Notes: generated by a model not told the origin, from the letters alone. DNA of 64,000 bases from Anoplolepis gracilipes (GCF_047496725.1 NC_132970.1:21974001-22038000); one strand, 5' to 3'. Numbered from the stretch's first letter, positions 49,366 through 62,063 are shown. Program-made: numbers and translations.

Positions 49366-49515
49366 ATAATTATGCCCATTATCAAAAGGTGGCAAGATAC
49401 CGAATTCTTGAAGGGGATGTATGATTATTGGGCGACCCTCTTTGCCGGAGTATACCATGGAATATTAAGGAGCAGCCCTAAAGGGAATATTCTGAACACT
49501 GAGAAGGCATGAGAA
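49366..49515. other. Isolated complex patch with a short plus-strand frame
   Basis: Within AT-rich DNA, about 150 bases of balanced composition encode on the plus strand KRWQDTEFLKGMYDYWATLF and further residues ending in a stop at 49510-49512. The wording is protein-like, with Trp, Tyr and Gly and little bias. I recognise no family and see no flanking splice sites that settle it. It could be a remnant of a mobile-element ORF or a conserved non-coding element. Confidence 0.2.
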
Positions 49516-50640
49516 AGCTTTCGGGAAATATCGGATAGTTTGAAAATTTTAGTTTTGTTATATAATTTTTTTTAGAAACAAAAATTAAAGTGGTTTCTTC
49601 ATTTTATTTATCATCAGTAATACATATATATATAATCCGACGTATATTTTCTAAATAAGAATAAACTGAGTATATTTGTTAAAAATTATTTGTTGAATAA
49701 TCAAATTACCTCCTTTTTCTTCATTTATTCTTTCATTATATATTTGATCAAAAATACTTTGAAGCGAACTTTTCGCATCGATCCCGATCGTCCCTCGAGA
49801 TTTAAATTCTCCTTTAACATCGGAGCAATTTCTTTTCACAGCAATCGCAAGCGTTTAATTGGTCCGACGGAGAGGCAGGTGGCTACATTAATTGCACCGG
49901 ATTGCCAGGAGCACGACGGGCTGGTCAGGATGCCTAATCATGGGGGTTGTGCGGCGATAGGTCGGTCCGACGCGGCAGAAAAGGCGTCTCGCATTGAATG
50001 CTAAACAAAAGCTAATTTATATCCGGAGGTCGAGACTAACGCTGGAAATCGGGAGATGAATGGCTGTTCTCCTTGCATACCAAGTGGCACGCCGAGTCCT
50101 TTAGGACCGCGGAGTTAAAGATCTTGGGGGAATATTCCCTGCGGAATAGTTGCTTGTATCTTCAAATATACGTACGAGACGACGAACTGAGTTTTATGAG
50201 CTCGTCAAAAGGCGCTCGGTCGTCGCTTGATTTCTATTCAGGCGGCACGTAAATTTAAACGCCGTGAATAATTTTCATCCTACAATATCTAACAATCAAC
50301 CCTTTACAGACGTTCTCTTTAAAAGTAAACTCTATAAGAGATAATTTCTAGTAAAGTTTTAAGAAATACAGAGGCTGCAACCCCGATATATCTAGACAGC
50401 AGTTTTAGATAGTCTGAGAAAGCAAGTTTCCTTCGTCATGAAAGCGTGATTTGCTCCAATTAGGTATCAATTTTATATAGAACAAAAATGTTCGCAATTA
50501 AATACGTTACAGCAAAAAGAAATGAAAATAATATATTTGTCACTTTAACGAATCCAATTAACAATTAGAATGGCAAAAATGTAATCTATACTGTTAATTA
50601 TTCGTAATTCGTGAGTTTTGTCGCGCAAAACTAAAGAGCG
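49516..50640. other. AT-rich spacer and complex island 49740-50270
   Basis: The island is non-repetitive and GC-richer. The 104-codon plus frame (49690-50004) is unrecognised. The rest is AT-rich. Confidence 0.4.
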
Positions 50641-50704
50641 CAGAGTATACTTCGGCTTTATTGATTCGTGGAAGGAAAAAATTTCCGGGCACGTATTACC
50701 GGTG

Positions 50705-50770
50705 ATGAGCAGGATTCGCATCCGCGAGCTTTCGAATCTAGGCGGTTTAATCTATCATTGCGACAGCGAG
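50705..50770 (-). mobile_element. Possible tRNA-like SINE head
   Basis: On the minus strand TGTCGCAATGATAG resembles an A box. GGATGCGAATCC resembles a B box with one extra base. GATTCG and CGAATC can pair between them. The match is looser than at 15564-15620, and no body or tail boundary was found. Confidence 0.3.
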
Positions 50771-51640
50771 ACGAGAAGCCGGAGTAACTAGTACGGAATA
50801 ATTAATAAATGCAAGGTGCATTAATATGCGTTGCGGAAGATGAGTTCGTGCGGACCTGAAGTCGGATGAGCACGGGCCCGGAGGCTAGAGAGAGAATTAT
50901 AAAATAATAAAGAGAAAATTACGTAATGTGAGGATCAGATGAGAATTAGAGGACAATGAAGACGGGGTAAACCTCCCGTCTAAAGATGGTGAGGGAGAGA
51001 GGGGAGAGGAGAGAGGGGGAGGGGGCGGGGGAGGGAGGAAAGGGTGGAAACGCGCTTGCCGGGGGTTGGCGTAGAGAGGGAAGTGGAAAACCGGAGGTCG
51101 AGGACCAGACGTCTTAATGTCTGCATCGTCGGAAACTCGTCCCTCGCGCATGACTATCTCCCGCGACCCTTACATCTTTCCGATAAGAACCTTAAGTCCC
51201 GAAGATAAATTCGACTCTTTCTGAATCTTTGATATCCCGAATTCCGGCGTGCTAGTGTCTGGCACAAATCGGTATATCTAATTATTTGCGAAGGATGGGA
51301 TTCAAATTTTTCTCTCTCTCTCCCCTCTCTCTCTCTCTCTCCCTCTCTCTACGAGATAGCTCATAAGTGACATGTCTCGTACATGCGATTTGCGATCTCG
51401 ACTCTGCATCTTGTAAAAATAAACGTCTGTCGCCGAGATGTAAAAGAAAATTTTCGTGGCAGTATCTCGAGATATCCGATTAAAAGCATAAAGTAAGTGA
51501 TCTATTTCATCAATAAAAGTAATAAATAAATAATTAATGTTATTTTACAAAAATCAATTTCCTCCGATTCTAAAAAATCTCTAGATCTATTTCGCGGTTT
51601 GTAGAACAACATTATATAAAGCCATGCATTTTTAAAATAT
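50771..51640. other. Mixed island with purine run and (CT)n
   Basis: 50990-51050 is a GAGAGGGGAG-type purine run. 51309-51350 is an interrupted (CT)n. The rest is complex or AT-rich. No exon is called. Confidence 0.45.
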
Positions 51641-52340
51641 TTTACTTCTCTCCCTCACAGCATTAAAAATCGCACTACTACTACATAGTCTTTCGCAAGC
51701 CTTTCATTATGAGAGCTGGTGAAATGTCGCGAGACTTATCGAAATGGAATACGATGTCGTCGCGAGTGCTAATCGGGGATTCTAATTAGTAGTCAGCCGG
51801 CGCAGGCTCGACGCGACTTTGTAAATGGTAACAATGTTATGTAATTAGGTAAAAAGTTCTGTAATCAAGAAGTAGATCTTCCGCCGAGCCGGCCGCCATA
51901 CCATCGCGCGCTCTCCTCTGATCCTCCCACCCTCATTCGTATTAAAATAGTCTCGCTAGGAAAGCGTGCGTTGTGCTCTGCATATCTTAAAACCCAGGGG
52001 CTGCTGCGGGGGACGGTCTAAGAGCCACCACCCGTTCTGATTTTTGCCGCGATTCATATTACTACAGGCGTGGCTGAGATTATGAGAGCGGTATGAGAGA
52101 ATCAACGCTCTTCCAACTTAAATTTCAGCTAAATTAGAACGCTCGAAATACTCAGTCGGCATTGTAAACTTAAAATTTCGCGAGCAAACATTTCTCGCCG
52201 ATTATGCAAATTCGCGCAAGGCAAAATACTATAACGTGATATCACCAAACTATTAAGAAAATTCGCTGTTACTCTGTAATTTAATAATATACGCCTTTTG
52301 CCATCTATTATCTTTTTGCGACATCAAAATTAGATTTAAA
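51641..52340. other. Non-repetitive GC-richer island
   Basis: 51660-52220 is complex, CpG-containing sequence with no long open frame and no simple repeats. It is a good candidate for conserved non-coding DNA by composition alone. Confidence 0.35.
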
Positions 52341-54351
52341 CGAAATCATTTTTTCGTTCTTGCATTACCTTTAGTAAAAAGATCATGTATTCCAAATTCA
52401 AAAATGCGGATAAGATTATAAGACGAAGAGAACCGGTAGAAAAAGAGAGAAAGAGAGAGATAAATGATACACGTATCGCTACGCATTGCTTCCTGAGATG
52501 CTGACAAATGCATACGTGATTGCAACAAGCGAGCGTACTGCACTGTCGTTGTCACATAAACATAGGCGATAGCGCAATTTGTGCATACGACCACACGTAA
52601 CGCCATGCGTAAAAGGAGCTGCGCCACGTTGGGGTAAGCATACATGTATGTGCACGCATGAGATCATCGGTCGCGTACGCTCACGGAAACGCTGACGTCA
52701 GTGGTTTCGGTTGCTTTTGTTACTTTTGTAAACGATCGCGCTCGATATGATGATATCAGGAAGACGAATGCCGATTGTGCACGTGCGCCTGACGATCTGT
52801 ACATGTTTAATTCTCCTTACTTAAACAAAGTATGTCATTCCTTACAAAAATATAACTATTACTGAAACTCATAGCTGAAACTCATCAGAATTTTCATATA
52901 TTCAACGTGTATGTATGTGTGCATTTTGCATTTAATAAATGACAATTTATATTCAAAAATGTTATACGCGATGCATCTGATTAGTGGAAAAATCTATAGT
53001 TGAAGAATGTTTGCGTAAAGCAATATATTATAAGATATATAATTTTCCATGTTTTCAAGTTAATCTCCAATTATGCATTAATTATTCTCTTATTAAATAA
53101 ATATAAAAAAGTGTGAGTTCTTATGTAATAACAGCACAATCACGTTGCATTGTATCATATGAAATATCGTCATATTGAACACGTGTAAAGGCGCGCGCCG
53201 TGCAATCCACATCGTAAAGATTGGAGATCGGCACGCGATTGGCGAAGGCAAATAATATGCAAATCAGCGAACACTGAAATTGTTGCGACTGGCACAAATA
53301 GTTGACGCGAATCATTGGCAGATCGTCACGCAGTTTGAATTCGACCAGAGATTATGCGAATCGTGCAGCATGTGAGTCATGAACAATGATATGAAACTTT
53401 GTACACGCAAAAAACATTCATCACACGTTGTCACGTACTCGTAAATAATCTTCGATAATAATCAAACATTAACGCGCGAATTGAGGCTTTCGCAAGACAG
53501 GAGAATGACCCGTCGAGAAAATTGCAACATTTAATGATTCACAAGAAAATATAAAAAAACTATCCAAGCATTTGACGAGATGGTCGCTCATTAAGGTCTC
53601 CTACGCGGGTGAGTCGGCGAGAACGAGTCGCGGAGGGGATGCGGAACTCGACACGGAATTAAATAAAAATAAAACGCGAGATAATAACGTTAGCGGAGGA
53701 GCCGAGAACCCAAGACAAATAGTCGAGGGAAAACAAAGCGTATTATAAATACCGGGTGACAGGACGAGTGGTGCGGGAGAGAGTGAGCGTAAGCGCAAGA
53801 GGGTAGTCGGCCACGATGCTCGAAGGGTGGAGGTTTTCGAGGAGGGGGTGACGATATAGTAGCCGACGACTCTTGGGAGAAAACGCTCGAGAAAGCAGAG
53901 ACCCCGCCAACATTTTTGCTACCTGCCGACACAATGAGCCGCCGGATTTTTTTTCTCGTTCCTACCCTTCCTTCCTCATCCCTCGGAGCGACGCGAGCAT
54001 TCTTACCCGCCGAAATTATAAATTTGACGCATTTACCCTCGCGAGAATTATAGCCAATAATCTCGAAAATCGTATTACGATTGAAATGTGCAACCAATTG
54101 ACTTAGGAAAATAAATCTGAGATTATTTCCTATAAAATTATATTTTTTTTTTGTTACGAAAAATTTCTCTCTCATAAAAATTCAAGTCAATCTTTGAATA
54201 ATTTCTCTTTTTTTCTTGGAGAAAAAAATAAATCTATATTTTAAACGTATTTTTATTCTACCTATAGTTGAAGACTATTTCCTACAACTATATATCTCAA
54301 AATATATAAGATTAAATTTAATTTACGTAATAAGTTAGTAAAAAAACTCAC
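52341..54351. other. Intron flank: islands 52440-52810 and 53130-53960
   Basis: Complex and purine-rich patches separated by AT-rich DNA. The minus frame 53690-54175 (161 codons) crosses an AT-rich end and is not recognised. No exon other than 54352-54459 was supported. Confidence 0.4.
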
Positions 54352-54459
54352 ACTAGGACGACCGTGGCCGCGTGGATTCAGCTGCCAGGGAACTGTCGAT
54401 GGCTGAAAATGTTCCTTTCCCCAGGAACCGTTGTCAAACGGATTTTCACCAATGTGTCC
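54352..54459 (-). CDS. Upstream exon of the same minus-strand gene (coding, or 5' UTR that happens to be open)
   Basis: On the minus strand a pyrimidine-rich GATTTTGTTTTAG acceptor precedes 54459 and an AGT/GTGAGT donor follows 54352. The 108-nt interval is open in one frame only, giving 36 residues starting GHIGENPFDNGSWGKEHFQP and ending PWQLNPRGHGRPS. The other two frames have stops. That frame joins in phase to the exon at 15880-16014, giving ...GRPS/DDGIMDH. No ATG lies in frame here, so if it is coding the start is further upstream. If the start is the Met in the next exon, this is 5' UTR or belongs to an alternative N-terminal isoform. I recognise no domain. A 36-codon open frame arises by chance fairly often, so the main support is the pair of splice sites, the matching phase, and the sharp contrast with the AT-rich flanks. 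Confidence 0.52.
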
Positions 54460-56030
54460 CTAAAACAAAATCAGTATTACAATTATTAAGACGTAAAAAT
54501 ATATTAGTATAATAACATATCTAAAAAAAAAACAAGTACAAAAATGTTTACATGTTTAAGTTTATAATATTATTAAGTATAATATTATTTATAATATTAT
54601 ACATAAAAATACAACTAAAGATATATCTTGCAAAGAAAATAATTTCTTTGATACGTTCAGTTAACAATAATCTGTACAAATATTATTAATAAACTTTTGA
54701 CGAGAGAAGTACATGAAATTACTTGTACAATTGCGGATTTTTATTCTCACGGCTCGATAAACAAGAAAAGTTACGCGGCAGGGCTAAGTCGAGGGGCATC
54801 GATCTTCGCGAGGCTCCCGAAGTTTCAAAGTTTTTTCGGCGCTTTTCCGCACGCCGCGTCTCGCCGGCGAGCTTATTTTTGTAATATATTCCGCGAGCCG
54901 CGGCGTCTCCTCCCCCCCTCCTCTCTTTCTCGACTTTGCACCCCGTAAGCCTTATTTTTCTTTTAACTTTATTTTTAACCTAGAATCTCTTCCGACGGCA
55001 AGGTGGCACGCACATAAATCACCGGGTATAATGAGAACACTTCGTCTTCGGGTGCTTCGCCCTCTCAGTCGCAGACGCATCTTTTGCGAGGAACGGCTAT
55101 TATATTATTCGTTGCTTCGCCGCGGAAATCGGCCGCCTTTATATTAATATTCATTTTCCTCATGAGGTGACACTGGCATTTCGCGTGAAATAAAGAGCGC
55201 TCGTCGATTTAAAAAAGACCTCAAAGATCCATAACGGAAAGAATACACGAGCAAATGTAATTTAAATATGATATTTTACTAAACGTCACACAATGGAGTA
55301 TTTTATGTGCTATTGAAACTGGCGATATTTTATGTTCCGTATTTTATGATGTAAAGTTTTATTTACATTGCCGTTATTTTAAATCGCGTTTTTCGCCGTA
55401 AAAAACGAGACATCATATGTTGCTAGATTTATTAAAACATATATGAGGCACGCTTTTTGATATAGTTGTTCTCAATTTTTTTTGAACGGACAAATTTATA
55501 ATATTGTCGCGACAAACTCATAAATGTAATTACCATTACATGTATAAATAATTTTAGATATATTTTTTATTGTAAATGTATGCCAATAATAAAATATTGT
55601 TCCAAGTAATGTCATCTACTTGAGAACTAATGTTCTAATAAATCATTTGACGTAAGAGTCCACCATTTAAACTAGAAGAATCGATTATATTTAAAGTTCA
55701 AAAGTTGGCCAGAGAATCATAATGATGCAACCGTAATGATTTACAGGAATCAGCGTAGAATATGACCGAGATCCTAAATTATTTTGGCATCGTATAATTA
55801 GCTAAAATTTCCTTCAAGTGTATGCGTTACGCAAATCTCAGAAATACCCCTGCAAATCTCGCTGCATGAATTGAAACGCGAACGAATAAAACAAAAAATA
55901 CAATTATCTCTTTGTACATTTTAAAATACATATATTCTCTTATTTTTAAATAAATATATATTCCATTTAATACATACAATAATATCATTCTCGAATGTCA
56001 AGCTCATCGAAGAAACGACAGAATAGTTTC
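54460..56030. other. Upstream of exon: AT-rich DNA with island 54700-55210
   Basis: The island is CpG-rich and complex. The remainder is AT-rich. It is upstream intron or 5' region of the minus-strand gene, if the gene model holds. Confidence 0.4.
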
Positions 56031-56930
56031 GACACAAAATCTGTATGTGAAAATAGAAAACGAATCTTCAACCGTGTTAAATAACCCGCAAAGTTACGGA
56101 GACTTTGAAATCGTAAATTTTAAAGTGAGTCGCAGGGACTCGAGGCCTGATCGATTACTATGCGAAGTCGACATAGGATCTGAGGGGTGTAATTACAAAA
56201 TGTAACTCCGTTTATTTCCACGCGTGACGCGTGTAGGGGTGGTAAGGTAATGTGTAACGATCGTCACGCGCGGTCGATGAAACTTGCTTGCCAGCGGCTG
56301 TCTTTCACTGCGTGTCTCTTTCTCTCTCCTTCTGCCTTTAGTCCTCCTTCTTTTCCCCCTTTCCCTTTCTTTAAAAAGAGTGCCTCGTGTATTCTCCGTA
56401 TATACCGAGGCACAGAAATAAACAGTCGCGGTAGAAAATACTGAACCGGATAGCATATATAAATATGTGGAGGCTATTGAAGCACATATTGTACGGGCGG
56501 TACATTTGCATGAGCCAGCCGAGTTCTCAACGCGCAGCTGGACATACACGCGACAAAAGAAAACGCGCAAACAAAACACGCGATGCACACCACCGCCCAC
56601 CGCACCCCGCACCGTTTTCTCGCGCTTGTCGTCATGCTGGTCGTCGCGTCGGTCGTCGTCATCCCGCGCGCGGCATCATACAGAGAATGTTGTATATTAA
56701 GTATTGTATCACGTCGAAATAAACAAACGGATCTTTTCCCGCTACGCGACAAACCGAAGATCCAACGTCCTTCTCTCTCGATATGTTCATTGTCAAATCG
56801 CGTCACGTGCGCGAACGACGACGTGCTGCAAGGCAGAAAATTGACGGCGATTTTAATTAACTTCTCTGTTACCGTCTCCAGATCAGTTATAGTTAATACC
56901 TTTTATATTTATATATAATTATATATTAAC
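56031..56930. other. GC-rich CpG island
   Basis: Complex CpG-rich sequence with a pyrimidine run at 56315-56375. A 139-codon minus frame (56193-56612) and overlapping plus frames are unrecognised. It is a possible promoter-type island for the minus-strand gene. Confidence 0.35.
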
Positions 56931-57087
56931 GCGTAAAATTGGATGATGCCAATACACAGAATATGGATTTATTTTCTTTGCAAAATAACACTGGCAGCGC
57001 TGCAATATATTTTTTATCAAATCTATAAATCTACTATACTAATCTGTAGAATAATTGAATAATATATTTTAGGAAATTATGTCTATA

Positions 57088-57091
<4 letters not shown>

Positions 57092-57136
<45 letters not shown>
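57092..57136. repeat. (TA)n microsatellite
   Basis: About 22 TA units. Confidence 0.95.
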
Positions 57137-57140
<4 letters not shown>

Positions 57141-57830
57141 CATATTTTAGGAAAGGTATTACAAAATTAATGCAGAGATGTCATTTCGTGAATCTTCAGT
57201 CTTACGTACAACAAAATTGAACAAGTAATTATTCAAGCGTATTATATTAGATAATTTTATTATTTATAAAACGCAAATTAAAATAAATCTTTATATTTGT
57301 TCTCTCAAGATTAGTCATCCGTATACATACATATAATTTCAAAATGTAGTCACATATTTGATATAACGCATATTACTTTTTTAATAAAAGTTACTACCGA
57401 TCTTGAGCAATAGCAAAAAATTATCATCATATAAACAATATATAAACAGTGAATATCTGAGACCTACAAAAACATAATAAAATATAAAAACTCGTAAAAA
57501 TTAATATACTTTGTAACAAAAGTTCCAAGGAAACACGCGAATGTATTTGGTCACGCGTGCTCAATGACGAAAGCCACACGCCGCCAGCAGACTTGGTCGG
57601 TAGAATATTAGAAAATAATTTTCATACAATAATTTTCATACGACGTATGAGTGTATACAAATGTATAACTATATCCATACCGAATATCCCTATTATTATA
57701 TTTTTCTCTCTTCAATAATTTCATAAAAATCTTTGATAACTAACAAGATATGCGTGTTTTTTTATGAGAGACGTTAATAATATGAAAAATAATCGTAGCA
57801 TCTTTTTTTTATCATGGAAATGATTTTTAA
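57137..57830. other. AT-rich spacer
   Basis: A small GC patch lies at 57520-57600 and a short ATAATTTTCATAC direct repeat at 57614-57641. Nothing else seen. Confidence 0.5.
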
Positions 57831-58690
57831 TCCCTAATATGACGGAATATTTTCACGCCACGGGCTAATAACACTTCTAATATAAATCACGTGGTTACGA
57901 TCGCAGCCGCGTGTCTCCGTAGCTCTGTATTTAAGCGGAGATCTAACCGCGACCTAATTCGAAGATAAGATAAGTCGTTAAGTGCATGGCGCGGCAGCCC
58001 CTCGCGATACTACCCGGTGTTTTATTGCCGCGACGGCCCATCCCCTCGATCCTCTCCTTCGAGGCACGGTGAGATTTATTGTAAAATTCGATAGATATTG
58101 CCAATTACAACCCCCGCGGCGCCTACCACCGGCCCGCGATATCGACAGAGTCGGGAACAGGCACCTCCCGCCTCCCGGTTGAGCCTCGAGAATTTTAAAT
58201 GCGTTTTATGTACAGAGACGACGCAGTACGTTGCATAAATCCGTTCCCCTGAAAATATGATTACGATCATTCCCTTCTCCCCTCCCCCTTCCCCTTCCCC
58301 TTCCCTTTCCCTGTACTACGCGAGAATGAGAGAAGGAACGAGAGGATGAATGGGAGGAACGACCTACCGTCCCCACCGTCCCCCGTGAACTCCCTCAGAC
58401 ACGGCACGACGATAAAACATTTCATTTCGTTCCGAGTGTCTCACGAGGAGGTCGAATAATCTCGTCAATTATTATTTTTACTACTGCCTTCTACATGCTA
58501 ATTTTTCGCACGTATATCGCGTCTCCAGGATCATTGGCCGAGCGACGAAATGTCTCGTCCGAAATCGCGAATGATGAATATGCAATCTGTTCGCTCATCC
58601 CCTCCCGCTTCTTCCCCCCCCCCCCCCGGAGATCGACACGGTTCTAGTAATTGTGAAATTCAAATTCATGGTTTGATTATTTACGGAATT
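57831..58690. other. GC-rich CpG island
   Basis: Complex sequence with a polypyrimidine tract at 58271-58312 and C15 at 58613-58627. No exon supported. Confidence 0.4.
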
Positions 58691-59330
58691 ACCAAACGAT
58701 TGTAAATATAAATAGATTTTTCGCGAAACGATACGAATGGCGCACAGATTCACACTAAACTGATGACATAAATGATGAAATCATGGAGACATTTCAGCTG
58801 CAATTTAATAATTAATATACAACAAGGAAGTCAATATCAATAAATTTATTCCAAATCCAGGTAATAGAACTAATTTATCACTTTAGTCAATGCGCCATTA
58901 ATGGAAACCATTTGTCACGTCATCTGAATGTTTAAACCAGCATTCGCCAATATGTACATTATTATCGTTAAATTCACGTCAACTTTTAATTTAACTTCTT
59001 TAATCGCAAATCGCTTTAAAGTTACTAATTTTATCTTAATTACTTTGACGCATTTTTCATATGATTATATTACGACAATATCTGCGATATCATTTACTTG
59101 TTTGCATAAATAAATTTTTTTTCTATGGTAAATATTATCGTAAGAGAAAAATATGGGAGAAAAAAAATATCATTCGATCATATCTTACATATGATTTTAA
59201 AACAAAAATGTATTCTCTAATTATATAAAAAAATTACTTAAACAAGCATAAAATAATATCAAATTATGAATTTTTGTTCATTTATATAAAAATTGGTAAT
59301 ATGATGATCACGATTAGATAAGATCTCGCG
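58691..59330. other. AT-rich spacer
   Basis: Nothing recognised. Confidence 0.55.
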
Positions 59331-59930
59331 TAATTTTTTTAACAAGAAAAAACTAGCATAGATAACAAAGCGCTTATGTCACCGACAATTTTTTTCCGTC
59401 CAGTCGTTAACTCATGTAACGCCGACAAATAGACGCGCTTTCAGATGCGGTCGTCCGAACGAACGAGTTACGATCGCGGGGCTTCTAAAAATAAATATGT
59501 TGTTTATTCACAAGTAAACCGGATGCCGTTGTTTGCTTTGGAGCAAATTGTTTTGTTAAGTTTTGCCGAGCGAGAACGAGCCGCGGATGCTCGCCTCCAC
59601 GTGTACGCGCGAAAGACAGAAGCGTGTACGATATGAAGACGGAACACAGGAAGGACAACGAGAAGAGCACGACGGAGTCGACTGTCCCGATCTCTCTATG
59701 CTTTTTCCGGTCTGTTTTGCTCCTCCGCTTGTGATGCTTGTGCCTCCAGTTGTACGTTGATTCTAACACTATAACCGGTGCTGACACTATAGCGCGTACA
59801 ACACGTGAAGATGCGACGAACAGCTGACGCTGTAATCGCGATTCTCGCAGTGATAGCCAGATTGCGTCAGGCGAGTCGTAATTTGCATTACGATGACTCA
59901 TGAGTCAAAAATAAGATTTATACTGACATC
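59331..59930. other. GC-richer island with clustered motif matches
   Basis: Complex CpG-containing DNA. ATTTGCAT (59881-59888) lies six bases before the palindrome TGACTCATGAGTCA (59894-59907). The 138-codon minus frame (59485-59901) is unrecognised. Confidence 0.4.
59881..59907. promoter_or_regulatory. Candidate octamer plus double AP-1 site
   Basis: ATTTGCAT matches the POU octamer. TGACTCA and TGAGTCA abut to form a 14-bp palindrome matching two AP-1 sites. This is sequence match only, with no evidence of function. Confidence 0.35.
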
Positions 59931-60981
59931 CCAAGATGGTAAGAATATATTATCATTTCGCGTCGTTATTATTGCAAGAATATGCGTTTAATAAATGCGA
60001 TAATAATTAATGATTTATTACAACTTGCATATTTAAGAATATAATCTTACAATTATATAATTATATTATTCAGTTTGTATAATGTAAATAATTTTTAAAT
60101 TTTACTTATTTCAGACTCATTAAAAAAATTACCACACACACATACACATATGTTTTTTGTAATTAAATTTGTAAATTAATATTGTACTTTATGTAGACAA
60201 ATGTAAAATTCCGCTTTACGGTCTAATAAATGTGCCAAAATAAATTAATAAATTACGTAGACTCGAAGATAAGAACAAGTCGATTCCCACGATTCGCAGA
60301 CCGATTTCCATTGATAACTGTGTATAATAACGTTAAAGTTACGCTATTTTCAGCCGAAGAACCAAAGTGAACAATATAGTGCTCTCCTGGCCATTCGTGT
60401 CCGCTGCAACACGCGAGATATTCTTAGCATCCACTTCGCAGGCATAAAGTTGCGATATGCATGGATTCTCCGCATTCACGTTTACTTTCTAGAGCGGCGC
60501 TGTGCATAATGCAAACAACGTGTAATATATCCGCACCGAAGATAGAACACTAGCAGCATATTTCGAACTATTATTCTAACAGTTAACTGTTGAATTACTT
60601 TATCGCGCCGTATTAGAGTCGTATTTTCTTAACTGGATTATTAAAAGGTTCGTTTATATTCTGACGATATGAATTAACGATTGTAATTAGTAAATATTTT
60701 ATTATTTCGTTGTTTTTTTTAGAATACTAATGTTTTTTTTTCTTTTTTTTTATTATATTATTTTTATCAAATTAATATGATACGAAGTAGGTAATGCAAT
60801 ATGCATATTTTTCAATAATTTATATTTTGTATGTATATTTTATATTTTGTAATAAAAAAATTTTAAAAGATAAATAAAAATTTTTAAGGAATTACTTTTG
60901 CACATGAAAATTAAATTAATATAAACAAATTTTAATTTCCGTAAATTATTATTTAAAAGTATATTAAGAGATCAAAGTTAT

Positions 60982-60984
<3 letters not shown>
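59931..60984. other. AT-rich DNA with small island 60260-60630
   Basis: Nothing coding recognised. Confidence 0.5.

Positions 60985-60986
<2 letters not shown>

Positions 60987-61014
<28 letters not shown>
60987..61014. repeat. (TA)n microsatellite
   Basis: Fourteen TA units. A second array follows about 60 bases later. Confidence 0.93.
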
Positions 61015-61018
<4 letters not shown>

Positions 61019-61072
61019 CAAATTTTTCTGTTTTTATTGTCTCTTTTGCCATCGTTAACAAATCCAAATTGG

Positions 61073-61074
<2 letters not shown>

Positions 61075-61115
<41 letters not shown>
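61075..61115. repeat. (TA)n microsatellite
   Basis: About 20 TA units. Confidence 0.95.
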
Positions 61116-61123
<8 letters not shown>

Positions 61124-62063
61124 TATATAAATCATTTATATATATTATTCATATATTAGATCAAGTATATTACTTTTGTTTATATTAAAGAATAAGTCTC
61201 TTATATATAGAATAATCATAAATCATAAATATATTAAAATAAAGAGTGCAATCCTTGATACAATGTAAATAAAAATCGCATCTCAATAATATACTGAAAA
61301 AATGAATTTATCTCTTCGTTGTAATCACAAGACCGACGTACCTTTTTACGCCAAATCAATCCGGATAACTGCACGTGTCCAGTACATAACATAAAATCCG
61401 ACAAATGCAATTATAAATCTTGCGGGACACTCTCGAGAAGCAGGACGAACAGTGGAAAGCGCGTCGAGGGTAGAAGGACGAGAACAGAGAAAAAGGAACT
61501 ATAGGAGAACTCGAAAGTTGTAGGGAAGAGGAGAAAAGGAACCGCTGGGGAAACCATGGGCGCGTTGCCTCTTGGCTAATTACAAAACGCAATTTAAGCG
61601 AGCATCACGGAAACGCGCTAAGTAATATCATTTCGCCGCGAGAGCCAAAGCGGACACCCGGTACAGATTCGCAGATTAATGCCCTTTAATAAACAGCGCC
61701 CTTCGGACCGACGCTCGAGCGCGCTCCTGCCCAAGTATTCTTCTTCCTGTTTTCTTTTTATTTACCTCGCTCGTGGAAACAAAAGGGAAAACAACCGCTG
61801 AGAGCACGGTCTCCTTTATCTCACGATACACAAATGCATTTAACGTGGATTACACTTTTTCCGCTGCTTACAAGTGTAGTGGTGACACGACATTTATGGC
61901 CCGCAAAAGAGAAGATAAACTTCGCAAGTATTTTATCAGTGATATCAAGTTTGTCAGATGTAAAAGAGTTGACTTAACGTTTCATTCCAAGAAAATTATT
62001 TATTTATGGCAATTTTTATAAATCAAACTTTGAATACAATTTTATCTAAAACAATATATACAA
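61116..62063. other. AT-rich spacer and island 61320-61770
   Basis: The island has an AAG/GTACGT donor-like site on the minus strand near 61340. This could end a non-coding first exon of the minus-strand gene, but there is no independent support. Confidence 0.3.

Larger units (their letters stand above)
16015..54351 (-). other. Inferred giant intron (about 38.3 kb) between the two minus-strand exons
   Basis: This interval runs from the GTGAGT donor at 54351-54346 to the TTTCAG acceptor at 16015-16020, minus strand. No other exon in it could be supported by eye. It holds GC islands, microsatellites and decayed transposons, listed separately. It is an intron only if both exons are in the same transcript, which the shared strand and matching phase suggest but do not prove. 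Additional or alternative first exons could be hidden in the islands. Confidence 0.45.
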
